Shown: positions 1-9,295, counted from the first letter of the stretch. The stretch: 64,000 nucleotides of DNA from Brevibacillus brevis NBRC 100599 (GCF_000010165.1 NC_012491.1:2549501-2613500); one strand, 5' to 3'. The notes: generated from the sequence alone by a model not told the origin. Numbers and translations: made by a program.

Positions 1-623
1 CCAAGGACGCCGCAGATTGCCTGCGTGCGACCAATCTCTGCTTCCTGTTCGCTCCTCTGTACCACCAAGCGATGAAGCATGCGGCTGGCCCGCGAAAAGA
101 ATTGGCGATTCGCACGGTGTTTAATTTACTTGGGCCATTGACGAATCCCGCAGGAGCTAGCCATCAGCTGATGGGCGTCTATGATGCTAAGCTGCTTCCG
201 AATGTAGCCGCAGTCTTACACGAGCTCGATGTGAAAAGAGCGCTCGTTGTAGCAGGCTCGGATGGACTGGATGAATTGACTGTCACCGGAACGAGTCATA
301 TTGCCGAGTTGCGGGATGGGCGTATTTTGACATATGAAATCGAGCCAGAGCAGTTCGGCCTGCGCAGACATGAGAAGGATGCTTTGCGTGGCGGTGATGC
401 CAATGAGAATGCCAAGATCATTCACGACGTGTTTTCCGGAGCACGTGGGGCAGCACGCGACATCGTTTTGCTGAATGCGGGAGCGATCCTCTACCTCGCA
501 GATCGGGTTAGCTCGATTGAAACTGGGGTTATACGTGCAGCGGAACTGATCGACGGCGGACTGGTCATGCGGAAGCTGGAGCATGTTCGTCACATCGCAG
601 GAGGTATGATTCATGCTTCGTAA
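1..623 (+). CDS. trpD: Anthranilate phosphoribosyltransferase TrpD (3' part; start lies before the window)
   Basis: This enzyme transfers the phosphoribosyl group of PRPP to anthranilate, the second committed step of tryptophan synthesis. The reading frame is open from base 3. It shows the family segment FLFAPLYHQAMKH followed by RTVFNLLGPLTNPA, which belongs to the C-terminal domain. About 206 residues are present, so the N-terminal PRPP-binding glycine loop is missing only because the window cuts it. The stop overlaps the start of trpC by 11 bases, which indicates translational coupling in a trp operon. An ATG at 72 is internal and is not the start. The identification is secure; the true start and any leader control lie upstream. 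Confidence 0.95.
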   Translation, partial: KDAADCLRATNLCFLFAPLYHQAMKHAAGPRKELAIRTVFNLLGPLTNPAGASHQLMGVYDAKLLPNVAAVLHELDVKRALVVAGSDGLDELTVTGTSHIAELRDGRILTYEIEPEQFGLRRHEKDALRGGDANENAKIIHDVFSGARGAARDIVLLNAGAILYLADRVSSIETGVIRAAELIDGGLVMRKLEHVRHIAGGMIHAS

Positions 624-1413
624 AATCGTGGAAAAGAAACGCGAGGAGATCGCACGTCTTTATACAGATACAACCGTTTCAGCATTGCTTTATGCAACGA
701 AGGAAGTTCAGCGTCCACGCGGATTTCGTCAAGCATTGGAGACAAGTGTACGGCCTGTAAGCGTGATTGCCGAAGTGAAAAAAGCATCCCCGTCCAAAGG
801 GTTAATCCGACCTGATTTCCAGGCAGTGACCATCGCGAAGGCTTATCAGGCCGCTCAAGCAGAATGTTTGTCTGTTTTGACAGACGAGTCCTTTTTTCAA
901 GGGAGTTTAAGCTATCTACGGCAAATTCACGAGGTAGTTGATCGCCCGTTACTCAGAAAAGACTTTCTTCTGGATGAAATTCAAGTCGTGGAAGCAAGAG
1001 CAGCAGGCGCTGATTGTGTGTTGCTCATTGCTGCGATTCTCGATAGGGAAACGCTTCGCCACCTGAACCAAACTGCCGAGGAGCTGGGCATGGATGTACT
1101 GATTGAGGTCCATGACAAACGCGAATGTGAGCTTGTTTTTCAAGCGATGGAACCGAAATTGCTTGGGATCAACAATCGAAACTTGAATACGTTTCAAACG
1201 GACCTTGCCGTTACGCATGAGTTGATTGCAGAACTACCTGCGTCACTGACGATCGTGAGCGAAAGTGGGATTTCGACACCGGCGGATATTGAGAATGTAC
1301 AAAGTGCAGGAGCCCGGGCTGTGCTGGTTGGAGAGCATTTCATGCGCCAAACAGACGTCGAGCGCGCAGTTATTGATCTCGTGGGAGAAGCGGCACCGGG
1401 GGTGAGTGTATGA
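613..1413 (+). CDS. trpC: Indole-3-glycerol phosphate synthase TrpC
   Basis: The enzyme closes the indole ring by converting carboxyphenylamino-deoxyribulose phosphate to indole-3-glycerol phosphate in the cytoplasm. The 266-residue length is normal for a monofunctional bacterial TrpC. Family motifs are visible in order: AEVKKASPSKG near residue 53 with the catalytic lysines, LRKDFLLDEIQV near 114, IEVHD, GINNRNL and VSESGI near the C-terminus. The ATG at 613 has GGAGG ten bases upstream and lies inside the end of trpD. The stop overlaps trpF in an ATGA arrangement. TrpC and TrpF are separate proteins here, as in Bacillus, and not fused as in enteric bacteria. Confidence 0.97.
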   Translation: MLRKIVEKKREEIARLYTDTTVSALLYATKEVQRPRGFRQALETSVRPVSVIAEVKKASPSKGLIRPDFQAVTIAKAYQAAQAECLSVLTDESFFQGSLSYLRQIHEVVDRPLLRKDFLLDEIQVVEARAAGADCVLLIAAILDRETLRHLNQTAEELGMDVLIEVHDKRECELVFQAMEPKLLGINNRNLNTFQTDLAVTHELIAELPASLTIVSESGISTPADIENVQSAGARAVLVGEHFMRQTDVERAVIDLVGEAAPGVSV

Positions 1414-2078
1414 CTCGCTTGAAAATATGTGGGATCAAGCGGACGGAAACACTTGCACTGTTAAAAGAGCTGGAAGTCGATTACGTAGGCCTTGTTTTTG
1501 CCCCAAGTAAGCGACAAGTTGATGCCCAGACTGCTGGACAATTGCTTGCAGCCGTTCCGGGTCACCCTCCTGCTGTTGGCGTGTTCGTTAATCCGACGAT
1601 GGAAGAGCTGGAGGAAGTACTAAGCGAGGCACCGTTATCCGTGATCCAGTTGCATGGACAGGAGACGCCACAATTTTGCCAGCAAGTTCGGGAGCGGTTC
1701 GCTCTTCCGGTGTGGAAGGCGTTGGCTGTGGGCGGAGAAGCGGATGCTGCTTTAGCAATTCAATCCTATCAGGGTATTGTCAGTGCCTTTTTATTTGATA
1801 CATATGACCCTGGTCAAGCAGGTGGTACAGGCAAAAAGTTTTCGTGGGAACAAATTCCTGCATTGCAAGCAGCATGTGAGGCAGCAGACTGCATCATAGC
1901 TGGAGGGATTCATGCGGAGAATGTCGGAGAATTAATGGGACAGTATCAAGCAGGGATAGTCGATGTGTCTAGTGGAGTAGAGACGGATGGCGTAAAAGAC
2001 GCTCAAAAAATAAAAACATTGGTAGAGAGGGTGAAGGCGCATGAACAACATTCAAACAACTACGCGAGTCGTGCCTGA
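1410..2078 (+). CDS. trpF: Phosphoribosylanthranilate isomerase TrpF
   Basis: TrpF isomerises phosphoribosylanthranilate to the substrate of TrpC. The 222-residue product begins [10 protein letters not shown], where the cysteine of KICGI is the family's catalytic residue. It contains [41 protein letters not shown] and the phosphate-binding [11 protein letters not shown] with VDVSSGVE near the end. It starts in an ATGA overlap with trpC and its 3' end overlaps trpB by 38 bases, more than the usual four-base coupling. The last 12 codons are therefore read in two frames. The family assignment is clear. Confidence 0.96.
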   Translation: MTRLKICGIKRTETLALLKELEVDYVGLVFAPSKRQVDAQTAGQLLAAVPGHPPAVGVFVNPTMEELEEVLSEAPLSVIQLHGQETPQFCQQVRERFALPVWKALAVGGEADAALAIQSYQGIVSAFLFDTYDPGQAGGTGKKFSWEQIPALQAACEAADCIIAGGIHAENVGELMGQYQAGIVDVSSGVETDGVKDAQKIKTLVERVKAHEQHSNNYASRA

Positions 2079-3261
2079 CGAAAACGGACGATTTGGTGCC
2101 TTCGGAGGCAAGTTTATTCCGGAAACCTTGATGAATGCGGTGACAGAGCTCGAGATCGCTTTTGAAGAAGCGCGTCGTGACCCGGCATTTGTTCAGGAAT
2201 TGAATGGACTGCTCAGCGAGTATGCTGGACGCCCAACCCCGCTCACCTATGCAGAGCGTTTGACGAAAGCGGTCGGCGGTGCCCAGATCTATTTGAAAAG
2301 AGAAGATCTCAACCATACGGGCGCACATAAATTGAACAATGCTTTGGGCCAAGCATTGCTTGCCAAACGGATGGGCAAAAAATCAATTATTGCCGAAACG
2401 GGTGCTGGTCAGCACGGAGTGGCAAGTGCAACCGTGGCGGCAAAGCTTGGCCTCTCGTGCAAGGTATTCATGGGGGAAGAAGATATTCGTCGCCAGTCAT
2501 TGAATGTTTTTCGGATGAAGCTGCTTGGAGCAGAAGTCATCCCTGCGGTATCCGGCTCTCGTACACTTAAGGATGCGACAAACGAAGCGATTCGTCATTG
2601 GGTTTCTCACGTAGAAGAAACGTTTTATGTCATCGGATCTGTGGTTGGCCCGCATCCATACCCATACATGGTTCGCGAATTCCAAAAAATTATCGGAGAA
2701 GAGACGCGCAGTCAAGTCCTGCAAATGCTCAGAAGGCTTCCGGATGAGGTCGTTGCTTGTGTTGGTGGAGGCAGTAATGCGATTGGTATGTTTTATCCGT
2801 TCATCCAGGATGAGTCTGTCGCGCTCAGAGGGGTAGAAGCTGCTGGAAAAGGAGTGGATACGGAAAAGCATGCGGCAACACTAACACTCGGACGCCCGGG
2901 AGTCATCCACGGTTCCTTAACCTACTTGTTGCAAGATGAAAGCGGTCAGGTGCAAGAAGCGCATTCGATTTCGGCTGGCTTGGATTATCCAGGAGTAGGA
3001 CCTGAGCACGCCTATCTCAAAGACACTGGAAGAGTGACCTATACTTCGGTAACAGATGCAGAAGCACTCGAGGCAGTCCAAGTGCTTTGCCAAACGGAAG
3101 GCATCATTCCAGCGTTGGAGAGCGCACATGCCATAGCTGAAGCGATAAAACGTGCGAAAGAGATGTCTTCAGACAAACTAGTAGTCATCTGTTTATCCGG
3201 TCGAGGCGACAAGGACGTACTGACTATTCAAGAAGCGCTGACAGCAGAAGGGGGAGAGTAA
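2041..3261 (+). CDS. trpB: Tryptophan synthase beta chain TrpB
   Basis: TrpB condenses indole with serine using pyridoxal phosphate and works as an alpha2-beta2 complex with TrpA. The 406 residues include the PLP lysine at about residue 97 in [12 protein letters not shown], the phosphate-binding loop VGGGSNAIG, and the C-terminal [10 protein letters not shown]. This is the standard TrpB1 type. The start ATG at 2041 sits inside the end of trpF behind the purine-rich stretch GAGAGGGTGAAG. The stop is two bases from trpA, so the two subunits are made together. Confidence 0.97.
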   Translation: MNNIQTTTRVVPDENGRFGAFGGKFIPETLMNAVTELEIAFEEARRDPAFVQELNGLLSEYAGRPTPLTYAERLTKAVGGAQIYLKREDLNHTGAHKLNNALGQALLAKRMGKKSIIAETGAGQHGVASATVAAKLGLSCKVFMGEEDIRRQSLNVFRMKLLGAEVIPAVSGSRTLKDATNEAIRHWVSHVEETFYVIGSVVGPHPYPYMVREFQKIIGEETRSQVLQMLRRLPDEVVACVGGGSNAIGMFYPFIQDESVALRGVEAAGKGVDTEKHAATLTLGRPGVIHGSLTYLLQDESGQVQEAHSISAGLDYPGVGPEHAYLKDTGRVTYTSVTDAEALEAVQVLCQTEGIIPALESAHAIAEAIKRAKEMSSDKLVVICLSGRGDKDVLTIQEALTAEGGE

Positions 3262-3263
3262 TC

Positions 3264-4082
3264 ATGACGACAGCTCTTAACAGAATCGATCAATTATTCG
3301 CGGATCGTGATCGCAAACGATTCATCCCATTTCTAACCGTAGGCGATCCTACAATAGAAGCAACCTTTCATCTCGTAAAAGCGATGGTCGAAGCAGGAGC
3401 AGATCTCATTGAGCTCGGCGTCCCTTACTCCGATCCATTGGCAGACGGCCCAACGATTCAACGGGCATCAGAGCGCGCGCTGAAAAATGGCGTGACGATC
3501 GGGGATGCTTTGCAATTGGTGAAAAGGCTACGCGAATCAGGTATGGAGGCTTGCATCGTCCTGTTCACGTACTTCAATCCGGTTTTGCAGTATGGCATTG
3601 AGCGCTTTTTTGCCGATCTTGCTGCTTATGGGGCGGACGGTGTTGTCATTCCCGATTTGCCGATTGAGGAAAGCGGTCCAGCAGTAACCGCAGCAAAACA
3701 GAATGGCATTCATGTCATTTCACTCGTGGCACCAACTTCCAGTTCCAGAATCAATACGATTGGCGCGCAAGCAACCGGATTTCTTTATTGTGTATCGTCG
3801 CTCGGTGTGACGGGTGCCCGCACGGACCTGCGAGAGGATTTGGCAGATTTTCTGGAACGAGTAAAGGCAAGCACATCGGTTCCTACTGCGGTGGGCTTCG
3901 GAATATCCACGCCGGATCAAGTACGCACAGTAGCACCCCATGCGGATGGTGTCATTGTGGGAAGCGCCATTGTACAGCAAATTGAGGAACATGCTGAGCA
4001 GCTGAAAGACCTCAAACAAATGCCAGTAGCTGTAGAAAAAATAAAAACCTTTGTACATCAGTTAGCCAGTGCGCTACAATAG
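3264..4082 (+). CDS. trpA: Tryptophan synthase alpha chain TrpA
   Basis: TrpA cleaves indole-3-glycerol phosphate and passes indole through a tunnel to TrpB. The 272-residue TIM barrel keeps both catalytic acids, Glu50 in DLIELGVPYSDP and Asp61 in LADGPT. Near the end it has GFGISTPDQV and the phosphate-binding VIVGSAIV. GGGGGAG lies just upstream of the ATG, and the gene follows trpB by two bases. It ends the tryptophan-specific part of the operon; hisC follows after 29 bases with no terminator, so transcription probably continues. Confidence 0.97.
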   Translation: MTTALNRIDQLFADRDRKRFIPFLTVGDPTIEATFHLVKAMVEAGADLIELGVPYSDPLADGPTIQRASERALKNGVTIGDALQLVKRLRESGMEACIVLFTYFNPVLQYGIERFFADLAAYGADGVVIPDLPIEESGPAVTAAKQNGIHVISLVAPTSSSRINTIGAQATGFLYCVSSLGVTGARTDLREDLADFLERVKASTSVPTAVGFGISTPDQVRTVAPHADGVIVGSAIVQQIEEHAEQLKDLKQMPVAVEKIKTFVHQLASALQ

Positions 4083-4111
4083 TGGGAAAAATGTGACTGG
4101 AGTGAACGTGG

Positions 4112-5206
4112 ATGCAACCGAAACAACGCATACTCAATGCCCCGGTATATCAACCTGGCAAGCCCATTGATGACGTGAAACGTGAATTTGGTTTAACCGA
4201 AGTCATCAAACTGGCGTCCAACGAAAATCCTTTTGGTTCCTCACCAAAGGCGAAAGCTGCTATTTCGGAACAGTTGGACAATTTGGCCCTTTATCCTGAT
4301 GGTGCAAGCCTTAATCTACGCTGGGATCTTGCTGACTTCCTCGGGGTCAAACCAAGCCAATTGTTTTTCGGCAACGGGTCTGATGAAATTCTGTTGATGA
4401 TCTCTCGTGCTTTTTTGAGCGAAGGAACAAATGCAGTCATGGCGACGCAAACGTTCTCGCAATATCGCTCAAATGGGATTATTGAAGGTGCAGACTTGAT
4501 TGAGGTGCCGTTGAAAGATGGCGTTCACGATCTCGAAGCGATGGCGGCTGCGATCAACGAACAAACGAAGGTCGTATGGGTATGTAACCCGAACAATCCG
4601 TCAGGCACGATTGTAACAACATCCGAGTTGGAAGCTTTTATGAAAAAGACTCCAAAAGATGTGCTCGTCGTTTTGGATGAGGCTTACTACGAGTATGTGG
4701 TTGATCCAGAATATCCACAAACAGTACCGATGCTCGCTGAGTATCCGAACCTGATTATTTTGCGTACGTTCTCCAAAATTTACGGTCTGGCTGCTCTTCG
4801 TATCGGCTACGGGATCGCGTCAGAAGAGCTCATTTCCTCTCTGGAACATGTGCGTGAGCCGTTCAATACAGGCACACTTGGCCAAGTAGCAGCACGTGCG
4901 GCGTTGAAAGACCAGGAATTTGTGAAATCATGCCGCGATCGTAACCGTGAAGGCATGAAGCAGTTTACCGATTCCTTTGACGAGTGGGGGCTTTCCTACT
5001 ATCCATCTCAGACCAACTTTATCTTGGTTGATTTGAAAATGGATTCCGATGAGGTATTCAAAAAGCTGCTCTCGCAAGGCATCATCGTTCGCTCTGGTAA
5101 TGCGCTAGGCTTCCCGGGTTTTCAACGTATTACCATCGGGACCAAAGAGCAAAATGATAAGATTCTTTCCGTCTTAAAAGAAATCGTGACTGGAGCATTG
5201 AAATAA
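4112..5206 (+). CDS. hisC: Histidinol-phosphate / aromatic aminotransferase HisC
   Basis: This is a class I/II PLP aminotransferase. In B. subtilis the enzyme at this position acts on histidinol phosphate and also makes phenylalanine and tyrosine from their keto acids, which explains its place between trpA and tyrA. The 364 residues show LASNENPFGSS near residue 34, CNPNNPSGT near 158, LDEAYYEY near 188, the Schiff-base lysine at 222 in FSKIYGLAALRIGYG, and R near the C-terminus in VRSGNALGFPG. It starts with ATG at 4112. A 9-bp hairpin follows the stop before tyrA. Dual substrate use is inferred from the family and context. Confidence 0.94.
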   Translation: MQPKQRILNAPVYQPGKPIDDVKREFGLTEVIKLASNENPFGSSPKAKAAISEQLDNLALYPDGASLNLRWDLADFLGVKPSQLFFGNGSDEILLMISRAFLSEGTNAVMATQTFSQYRSNGIIEGADLIEVPLKDGVHDLEAMAAAINEQTKVVWVCNPNNPSGTIVTTSELEAFMKKTPKDVLVVLDEAYYEYVVDPEYPQTVPMLAEYPNLIILRTFSKIYGLAALRIGYGIASEELISSLEHVREPFNTGTLGQVAARAALKDQEFVKSCRDRNREGMKQFTDSFDEWGLSYYPSQTNFILVDLKMDSDEVFKKLLSQGIIVRSGNALGFPGFQRITIGTKEQNDKILSVLKEIVTGALK

Positions 5207-5213
5207 AAGGACG

Positions 5214-5240
5214 AAGATGCCGGGCATGCCTCGGCATCTT
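5214..5240 (+). other. Intercistronic hairpin between hisC and tyrA
   Basis: AAGATGCCG at 5214-5222 and CGGCATCTT at 5232-5240 form a perfect 9-bp stem with a 9-base loop. No U tract follows, so it is more likely a processing or stability hairpin, or a weak attenuator, than a full terminator. Confidence 0.5.
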
Positions 5241-5270
5241 TGTCTAAGAGAGATAAAGGAAGGATAGAGA

Positions 5271-6380
5271 GTGGAGATGAAAAAAACCACTATTACTGTA
5301 ATCGGCGTCGGGTTAATTGGCGGTTCCATTGCGCTGTCGATGCGACGCGATCCAAATATTCGGGTAGTCGGCTACGATTTACGTCAGGATTGTTTGGATA
5401 AAGCACTGACTCTAGGTGTCATACACGCTGGCACAACTGATTTGCAGACCGCAGTTCGAGAAGCGAATGTCATCTTCCTCGCATCACCTGTAGAGCAAAT
5501 CGTTCCAACCATTCGCTCGTTAGTGGAAATGGAGCTGCAGCCGGGTGTGATCATTACGGATGTTGGAAGTACAAAAGCAGGCATTGTCACACAAGCGGCG
5601 GATGTCATTCCCGATCATGTTACGTTTATTGGTGGACATCCGATGGCCGGCTCACACAAATCCGGCGTGGAAGCTGCTTCTGACCGTCTGATGGAAAACG
5701 CCTACTATGTTTTGACACCAGCGCCGGGAACATCTGTAGAAAAAGTAAAGCAATTGTCTGAACTACTTACACTCACTCGTGCAAAAGTCGTGCAAATGGA
5801 CGCGGCTTCGCATGATCAGGTCGTGGGTGCGGTTAGTCATTTCCCGCACATCCTTGCTTCTGCTCTGGTCAATCTAGTGGCAGGGTATGACGAGGAAAAT
5901 GCTTGGCATACCACGCTTGCTGCTGGTGGCTTCCGTGACATTACACGCATTGCTTCGAGCAACCCCCAGATGTGGCGTGATATTTTGCTGCAAAACCGTG
6001 ACCCGATCCTCAAAATCGCAAAAGATTGGGCAAACGCATTGGAAGATGTCGTTCACCTCGTAGAACAGGGAGATCCAGAAGGAATCGAGCACTTCTTCAA
6101 AACGGCACGAGAATTCCGCGACAGCTTGCCTGAGCGCAAAACGGGTGCATTACCTCCTTTGAACGATTTGTATATCGATATCCCGGACCACCCTGGCGAA
6201 ATCGGACGGATTACGACATTATTGGGAGCAAGAAATATCAACATCACGAATCTTCAAATCAGAGAGACACGAGAAGACATTTTTGGGGTGCTACGCATTA
6301 CGTTCCATTCGCAACAAGAGTTGGAAAAGGGAGAGGAAGTTCTTCGCTTTTTCGATTACAATGTATACAAGCGCACATAA
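5271..6380 (+). CDS. tyrA: Prephenate dehydrogenase TyrA with C-terminal ACT domain
   Basis: TyrA oxidatively decarboxylates prephenate to 4-hydroxyphenylpyruvate for tyrosine synthesis. The N-terminal NAD fold has VIGVGLIGGSIA near residue 10, then FIGGHPMAGSHKSG and the helical dimer domain with VSHFPHI. Residues from about 300 to the end, LYIDIPDHPGEIGRIT onward, form an ACT domain, which usually mediates feedback inhibition by tyrosine. Total length is 369 residues. I chose the GTG at 5271 because AGGAAGG lies seven bases upstream; the ATG at 5277 is the alternative and would be 13 bases away. Confidence 0.94.
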   Translation: MEMKKTTITVIGVGLIGGSIALSMRRDPNIRVVGYDLRQDCLDKALTLGVIHAGTTDLQTAVREANVIFLASPVEQIVPTIRSLVEMELQPGVIITDVGSTKAGIVTQAADVIPDHVTFIGGHPMAGSHKSGVEAASDRLMENAYYVLTPAPGTSVEKVKQLSELLTLTRAKVVQMDAASHDQVVGAVSHFPHILASALVNLVAGYDEENAWHTTLAAGGFRDITRIASSNPQMWRDILLQNRDPILKIAKDWANALEDVVHLVEQGDPEGIEHFFKTAREFRDSLPERKTGALPPLNDLYIDIPDHPGEIGRITTLLGARNINITNLQIRETREDIFGVLRITFHSQQELEKGEEVLRFFDYNVYKRT

Positions 6381-6471
6381 GTTTTTTTATGCAAACACAC
6401 TTTACAACGAAGACGCTTCACAGCACGACTGGTGATCTGGGAGAGCGTGAGAGAGAAGAGGAGTGGAAGTA

Positions 6472-7752
6472 ATGCTTCGCGTACAACAAGCCAAACAAAT
6501 CAAAGGTACCGTTCGCGTGCCAGGAGATAAGTCCATTTCCCATCGTGCAGTTATGTTTGGAGCTCTAGCAGAAGGAACGACAACCATTGAAGGCTTTTTG
6601 CCGGGTGCCGATTGCTTGAGCACGATTAGCTGCTTTCGTCGGATGGGGATCGAGATTGAACAACAAGGAGATGCCGTAACCGTACAAGGAAAAGGCTGGT
6701 ACGGCTTGCAGGAGCCATCTCAACATTTGGATGTAGGGAACTCCGGTACGACCATTCGCCTAATGGCAGGGATCATGGCGACACAGCCTTTCCATGTGGT
6801 GATGGAAGGCGATGAGTCTATTGCGAAAAGACCAATGCGCCGTGTAATCGGACCGCTCCGTCAAATGGGCGCCAAAATCGATGGAAGAAAAGACGGTGAA
6901 TACACACCGTTATCCATTCGAGGTGGGAAGCTTCAAGGGATCGCGTATCAATCTCCAGTGGCAAGTGCACAAGTGAAGTCAGCTATTATGCTGGCAGGGT
7001 TGCAGGCAAAAGGCGTGACGAGTGTAACAGAGCCGCATTTGTCCCGCGATCATACGGAGCGTATGCTGCAAGCGTTTGGTGTACAAGTCGTGCGTGATGG
7101 CTTGACTGTTTCCGTAGAGGGCGGACAAAAACTAAAAGGCCGTGCCATTTCTGTTCCTGGTGACATTTCTTCCGCTGCCTTTTTGATTGCAGCGGTAATG
7201 GTCGTACCTGGCAGCTCTCTTCTCATTGAAAATGTCGGAATCAACCCAAGCCGCACGGGCATCATTGATGTTGTCAAGGCGATGGGGGGAAGCCTGGAGC
7301 TTTTGAATGAGCGAATCGTAAATGAAGAGCCGGTTGCAGACCTCCTCGTGACGCATTCGGAGCTGCACGGGATTGAAATTGCCGGAGATATTATTCCACG
7401 TCTGATTGACGAAATTCCGGTAATTGCGGTCATGGCAACGCAAGCGAAAGGACAGACCGTGATCCGTGATGCCGAAGAGCTGAAAGTAAAGGAGACAGAC
7501 CGTATTGCCACGGTGGTTAGTCAACTGTCCAAATTCGGCGCTAAGGTGACACCTACCGATGACGGAATGATCATCGGAGGAAAGACAGGATTGACAGGGG
7601 CTATCATCGATAGCATGGGGGATCACCGAATTGGCATGGCGATGGCAATCGCAGGTCTCATTGCCGAGGGTGAGACGAAAATCGAAAACGATGAGGCGAT
7701 TGATGTATCGTTCCCTGGCTTCCATGACTTGCTTGTGAAAATCAGCCAATAA
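6472..7752 (+). CDS. aroA: 3-phosphoshikimate 1-carboxyvinyltransferase (EPSP synthase)
   Basis: The enzyme joins phosphoenolpyruvate to shikimate 3-phosphate in the chorismate pathway. This gene is called aroE in B. subtilis. The 426 residues show [37 protein letters not shown] and SAQVKSA. The SAQxK-type motif and the GDKS loop resemble class II EPSP synthases of Gram-positive bacteria. AAGAGGAG at 6456-6463 is eight bases before the ATG at 6472, so I prefer it to an in-frame GTG at 6463 that would overlap the ribosome site. A strong terminator follows, so aroA closes the aromatic operon. Confidence 0.95.
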   Translation: MLRVQQAKQIKGTVRVPGDKSISHRAVMFGALAEGTTTIEGFLPGADCLSTISCFRRMGIEIEQQGDAVTVQGKGWYGLQEPSQHLDVGNSGTTIRLMAGIMATQPFHVVMEGDESIAKRPMRRVIGPLRQMGAKIDGRKDGEYTPLSIRGGKLQGIAYQSPVASAQVKSAIMLAGLQAKGVTSVTEPHLSRDHTERMLQAFGVQVVRDGLTVSVEGGQKLKGRAISVPGDISSAAFLIAAVMVVPGSSLLIENVGINPSRTGIIDVVKAMGGSLELLNERIVNEEPVADLLVTHSELHGIEIAGDIIPRLIDEIPVIAVMATQAKGQTVIRDAEELKVKETDRIATVVSQLSKFGAKVTPTDDGMIIGGKTGLTGAIIDSMGDHRIGMAMAIAGLIAEGETKIENDEAIDVSFPGFHDLLVKISQ

Positions 7753-7766
7753 CGAAAGAATGATAG

Positions 7767-7805
7767 AGAAGTCTGTTCCTTTATAGGGTAACAGGCTTCT
7801 TTTTT
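7767..7805 (+). terminator. Rho-independent terminator after aroA
   Basis: AGAAGTCTGTTCC pairs with GGGTAACAGGCTTCT through a short loop, with one G-U pair, and is followed by six or seven T residues. It ends the trp/aromatic operon. Confidence 0.85.
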
Positions 7806-7845
7806 CGTGCAAAGACAAAGCGTTCCGAATTTTAGCAAAAATGAT

Positions 7846-7874
7846 TTGACAAGCGCTTACATTCCGTTTATTAT
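7846..7874 (+). promoter_or_regulatory. Sigma-A promoter with an overlapping palindromic box
   Basis: TTGACA at 7846-7851 is exactly 17 bases from TATTAT at 7869-7874, close to the vegetative consensus. AAGCGCTT at 7851-7858 is palindromic and resembles the centre of a CcpA (cre) box, but the flanks do not fit the full consensus, so catabolite control is only a guess. Confidence 0.7.
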
Positions 7875-7880
7875 AAAACT

Positions 7881-7975
7881 ACAGTATGGTTTCTCTCCAC
7901 TCCTATCCAATATAAGAAAGCACGTGTGTGCTACCGTCGTTTGAATGCGCTTACATCAACGACGGTCTTTTTTTT
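7881..7975 (+). ncRNA. Possible small RNA or attenuated leader of about 95 nt
   Basis: A strong promoter at 7846-7874 would start transcription near 7881. The transcript meets a strong terminator at 7933-7975. Between them there is a short AGCAC/GTGCT hairpin and no convincing reading frame with a ribosome site. The element could be a free small RNA or an attenuated leader of the gene at 8077. The decamer GCGCTTACAT occurs both at 7853-7862 in the promoter spacer and at 7947-7956 in the terminator loop. The remainder of the 323-base gap, 7976-8076, holds only the strong ribosome site of the next gene. No known RNA family was recognised. Confidence 0.45.
7933..7975 (+). terminator. Rho-independent terminator in the 8077 gene leader
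   Basis: ACCGTCGTT at 7933-7941 pairs perfectly with AACGACGGT at 7958-7966 and is followed by C and eight T residues. The 16-base loop is long, but the stem and T run are convincing. It lies about 100 bases upstream of the next coding start. Confidence 0.8.
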
Positions 7976-8076
7976 GTTTAAAAAGCGGATTGGCTCGAAT
8001 GAGTACTTTTTCCCCTTTTTGTGCATATGCTCGTACAAGGGTAGTGTGTGCAAGATAGGTGGGAGGGGGACGGGCT

Positions 8077-9198
8077 ATGCTGGAGCAAGGGATGGTCATA
8101 CGCGGGGGAACAGTTGTCACAGCACGAGGAATGAAAGAAGCAGATATTTGGATCCGTCATGGGAAAATTGTACGAATGGCTAAAGATACCTTGACGAAAA
8201 ACCCCTTCAACGATTTATATGAAGAAATAGATGCTACTGGTATGTATCTTTTGCCCGGTTTTGTCGCACTCCTGACACATTCGTTGTATAAAATCAAAGA
8301 TGTTGATGTCTATATAGAAGCCATGCGAAATCTCATCAGCATGGGATGTACAAGCCTGGTGGACGTCTTCAGGCCAGAGCGTTGGATGAGCAGACCGCAG
8401 ATTCACTATCAACAAACCCAGCATTTCAACAGTTTGCTGGATTATGTTTGGCATGTGGAAATCGATGTCGCCGATCTTTACGGTGACCGCTTAGCCGAGT
8501 GGATGAACCACGGCTATTCTTCGTTTCATGTCACGATTCGAAATCCAGAAGAAATTTCCACAATAAAATGGGAAACGCTTTTGCAACTTCAAACGTCTAA
8601 ACAAACGATCCTGCACATGCAGGTACAAAATGACCCGTTTCTAAAAAAAGAACAACGGGAACTTATTCGACAGATTTGGATGGAGGCTACTCGTTATTGG
8701 CGGTTGCGTACTGTCATGACAGATTCTCAAGCGGCCTTTCATTTTGAAGAAAATGACCCGTACCTGCATATTTTTCGTTTGCCGGCTGAAGTGACAGATC
8801 AAGGTCTACGTCGCTTACATCGTCAATGGTTTGGGAGTTGCCAAATAGCCTCTCCGATACACGATGTACGGATTGATACACGAAAGAGCTGGTGTACGTC
8901 AGAAGAATTGCTTTGCTTGCTAGTCAGGCTCGCTTCGACAAATGTTGCAAAAGCAATTGGTCTTTATCCGCGAAAAGGAAGCTTGACAACTGGCGCAGAC
9001 GCTGATATCGTTTTCCTGAAAAAGGAAAACTGGTTGACAAAGAATGATCTTTCCACTATTCTCAATTTTAGTGAAATGCATCTTCCAACATCTGTTATGT
9101 CGAACGGTAAATGGATATATCGAAATATGCGATTTATCCCTTTGATTGGTATGGGTAAGTGCTTATTCGACACGAAGCCCTACTCTTATGTCATATAA
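8077..9198 (+). CDS. Amidohydrolase-like protein lacking the metal-binding motif
   Basis: The 373-residue product has the frame of a dihydroorotase/dihydropyrimidinase-type amidohydrolase. It has an N-terminal beta segment (VIRGGTVVTARG, then IWIRHGKIVRM), LLPGF where the barrel begins, and near the end GSLTTGADADIVFLKKENW, the usual C-terminal signature. The HxH metal pair that should follow LPGF is replaced by VALLTHSLY, and I see no clear lysine or downstream histidine ligands, so hydrolase activity is doubtful. GGGAGGGGG at 8061-8069 points to the ATG at 8077 rather than the GTG at 8059. It stands alone between two terminators. Function unknown. Confidence 0.7.
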   Translation: MLEQGMVIRGGTVVTARGMKEADIWIRHGKIVRMAKDTLTKNPFNDLYEEIDATGMYLLPGFVALLTHSLYKIKDVDVYIEAMRNLISMGCTSLVDVFRPERWMSRPQIHYQQTQHFNSLLDYVWHVEIDVADLYGDRLAEWMNHGYSSFHVTIRNPEEISTIKWETLLQLQTSKQTILHMQVQNDPFLKKEQRELIRQIWMEATRYWRLRTVMTDSQAAFHFEENDPYLHIFRLPAEVTDQGLRRLHRQWFGSCQIASPIHDVRIDTRKSWCTSEELLCLLVRLASTNVAKAIGLYPRKGSLTTGADADIVFLKKENWLTKNDLSTILNFSEMHLPTSVMSNGKWIYRNMRFIPLIGMGKCLFDTKPYSYVI

Positions 9199-9218
9199 CC
9201 CCGGTTTGGGGGTTTTTT
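9197..9218 (+). terminator. Terminator after the amidohydrolase-like gene
   Basis: AACCCC pairs with GGGGTT across a short loop and runs into six T residues. It begins at the last bases of the stop codon region. Confidence 0.75.
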
Positions 9219-9266
9219 CGTGAATGGTTTCCAGTAGACAGACGTGAAAAAGAATCGTAAGGTCGC

Positions 9267-9295
9267 GCAACTTTTTACATCCCCAGCAGTCTAAT
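9267..9295 (+). promoter_or_regulatory. ECF-type promoter of the sigma/anti-sigma operon
   Basis: GCAACTT at 9267-9273 and GTCTAAT at 9289-9295 are separated by 15 bases. An AAC motif at -35 and a GTC-type -10 are typical of promoters read by ECF sigma factors, and such operons are commonly autoregulated. The match is to the general pattern, not to a measured site. Confidence 0.55.

Noticed and set aside
7132..7818. 228-codon minus-strand frame across aroA
   Set aside because: Antisense shadow of a clear EPSP synthase gene; it also runs through the aroA terminator.
7851..7865. CcpA cre box over the 7846 promoter
   Set aside because: The AAGCGCTT core is palindromic, but the flanking TG and CA positions do not line up with the cre consensus on either strand, so it is not called.
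7926..8183. 85-codon plus-strand frame over the terminator and the next gene start
   Set aside because: It reads through a strong terminator hairpin and into another frame of the 8077 gene, without a ribosome site.
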